A stretch of DNA of 64,000 nt from JBBIQS01 sp037442205 (GTDB taxonomy: Bacteria > Myxococcota > Myxococcia > Myxococcales > UBA5297): positions 1 through 64,000 of the forward strand of contig JBBIQS010000023.1 of the NCBI GenBank assembly GCA_037442205.1, in the 5' to 3' direction. This document shows, piece by piece, positions 62,974-64,000 of the stretch. The notes under the pieces were generated by a model, which saw nothing but the letters and a program-made list of their open reading frames with translations, did not search any database and was not told the origin of the DNA. Within the stretch, counting starts at the first letter, position 1, and the number at the start of each line of letters is the position of its first letter. Both the position numbers and the translations under genes were made by a program.

Positions 62974-64000
62974 TCAGCGGCCGACCAGCGCCAATCCGCC
63001 GGTGGCGGTCTCGCGGTACTTGGCGAGCATGTCCCGTCCGGTCTGCTTCATCACCCGGGTGACCTGGTCAAACGAGACGCGGTGCGTGCCGTCAGAGAGC
63101 AGGGCGTAATCGGCGCAGTCGACCGCGCGCGAGGCTGCGAAGGCGTTGCGCTCGATGCAGGGGATCTGCACCAGCCCGGCGATGGGATCGCAGGTCAGGC
63201 CCAGGTGATGTTCCAGGCCCATCTCGGCGGCGTACTCGATCTGCCGAGTGCTGCCGCGCATGAGCGACGCGGCGGCGGCCGCGGCCATGGCGCAAGCGGT
63301 GCCGATCTCGCCCTGGCAGCCGACCTCGGCTCCAGAGATCGAGGCGTTGGCCTTGACCAGGTTGCCGACCAGCCCGCCGATCGCCAAGGCGTGGAGGATC
63401 TCGCGGCGGCTGGAATCTAGCGCCTCTCCAAGGTAGCGCAGGGTTCCGGGGAGGACGCCGCTCGAGCCGCAGGTGGGCGCGGTGACGACAATATGGCCGG
63501 CGGCGTTCTCCTCGGCCACCGCCAGCGAGTAGGCGGCCAGGGTTCCGGTCCGGCGGAGCGGATCCTGGCTTTCTCGCGCTCGCAGCAGGCAGGCGCGGGC
63601 CTTGCGTGGCAGGCGCAGCGAGCCGGGGAGCACGCCCTCGGCAGCGAGTCCACGGTCGATGGCGGCGCGCATCGCCTCGTACGCTCGGTCCAGGTACTCG
63701 AAGATCGCCGGTCCCTCGCACTCTTCTACGTGGCGCCACAGCGGCTGGCCGGTTGTTTTGCTCCAGGTCAGCAGCTCGTCGAAGCTATGGAGCGCGTAGA
63801 CCATCGACTCCGGGGCCGGCGCCGCGCCTTCCTCGCGCAGCGCCCCGCCGCCGACGCTGTAGACCCGCCACGGTCCGACCCGCTCGCCCGAAGCGAGCAC
63901 GCCCTCCAGCTCAAGGCCGTTGGGATGGAAGGGGAGGACCTGCTCGGGCCTGAAGACGATCTCCACCGGCCTAGGGGCGAGGGTGTCTGCGATCGCCCGG
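62974..64000 (-). CDS. sdaA: L-serine dehydratase, iron-sulfur type, 5' truncated
   Basis: The visible part is about 342 residues of the single-chain [4Fe-4S] enzyme that turns serine into pyruvate and ammonia. Cluster-binding cysteines are in TAPTCGSSGVLPG, AEVGCQGEIGTACAM and LGLTCDPIAGLVQIPC, followed by IERNAFAASRAVD. The frame stays open past the first candidate start (a GTG at 63966, VEIVFRPEQVLPFHP) to the window edge, and the usual N-terminal domain (over 80 residues before LPFHPNGL) is missing, so the gene continues outside. Ammonia made here could matter with the AmtB system, but that is speculative. Confidence 0.92.
   Translation of the reverse strand, partial: RAIADTLAPRPVEIVFRPEQVLPFHPNGLELEGVLASGERVGPWRVYSVGGGALREEGAAPAPESMVYALHSFDELLTWSKTTGQPLWRHVEECEGPAIFEYLDRAYEAMRAAIDRGLAAEGVLPGSLRLPRKARACLLRARESQDPLRRTGTLAAYSLAVAEENAAGHIVVTAPTCGSSGVLPGTLRYLGEALDSSRREILHALAIGGLVGNLVKANASISGAEVGCQGEIGTACAMAAAAAASLMRGSTRQIEYAAEMGLEHHLGLTCDPIAGLVQIPCIERNAFAASRAVDCADYALLSDGTHRVSFDQVTRVMKQTGRDMLAKYRETATGGLALVGR

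Overview
The window is a high-GC chromosomal segment of a member of the Myxococcota (a myxobacterium or close relative). Three things point there: a large kelch protein at 20247-23813 ends in a MYXO-CTERM type sorting tail (GCGC, a short hydrophobic stretch, then an Arg cluster), there are several very large lipoproteins with Cys-rich and Asp/Gly/Ala-rich segments, and the core metabolic genes are of deltaproteobacterial type. I cannot name a genus from sequence alone. No rRNA, tRNA, CRISPR array, intact insertion sequence or prophage is visible.

Layout. 1-4 kb: end of a tandem cyclic-nucleotide-binding protein and three genes of unknown function. 3.2-8.6 kb: a phenylalanine/tyrosine degradation cluster, with a long-form phenylalanine hydroxylase divergent from hppD-hmgA-fahA; maleylacetoacetate isomerase is missing. 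8.7-13.1 kb: a membrane protein, an AmtB ammonium transporter, a probable outer-membrane barrel and an amidase. 13.5-41.5 kb: a surface-protein island with five large lipoproteins (a 2207-residue YD/Rhs-type protein, a 14-kelch-motif protein, a protein made of three repeats of an unrecognised domain, a 1777-residue BNR-repeat protein and an 824-residue unknown). Interspersed are a hemerythrin, a TolB/FlgO-like exported protein, an array of 53-bp tandem repeats beside a basic-tailed protein, and a 7TM-DISM/methyl-accepting signalling gene broken by a frameshift. 41.6-49.3 kb: a cell-wall amidase, small membrane-protein operons, a class V aminotransferase, a CNB protein, and a YhcH/Kir-channel pair. 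49.4-59 kb: serA, then a cbb3 oxidase locus (SafE-like protein, ccoI, ccoS, fused ccoN-ccoO, ccoQ, a short one-haem ccoP, ccoG). 59-64 kb: a fatty-acid-hydroxylase-like protein, a PilZ protein, a GIY-YIG protein, an RluA-type pseudouridine synthase, an MFS exporter and the 3' part of a serine dehydratase.

Working together. Phenylalanine is converted through tyrosine and hydroxyphenylpyruvate to homogentisate and then to fumarate and acetoacetate. The cco operon builds and matures a high-affinity oxygen reductase: CcoI and the SafE-like protein supply copper, CcoG and CcoS assist assembly. Most of the middle of the window is extracellular or outer-membrane machinery whose function cannot be read from sequence. 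The least explained items are the triple-repeat lipoprotein, the doubly anchored kelch protein, the YD lipoprotein tail and the 53-bp repeat array.
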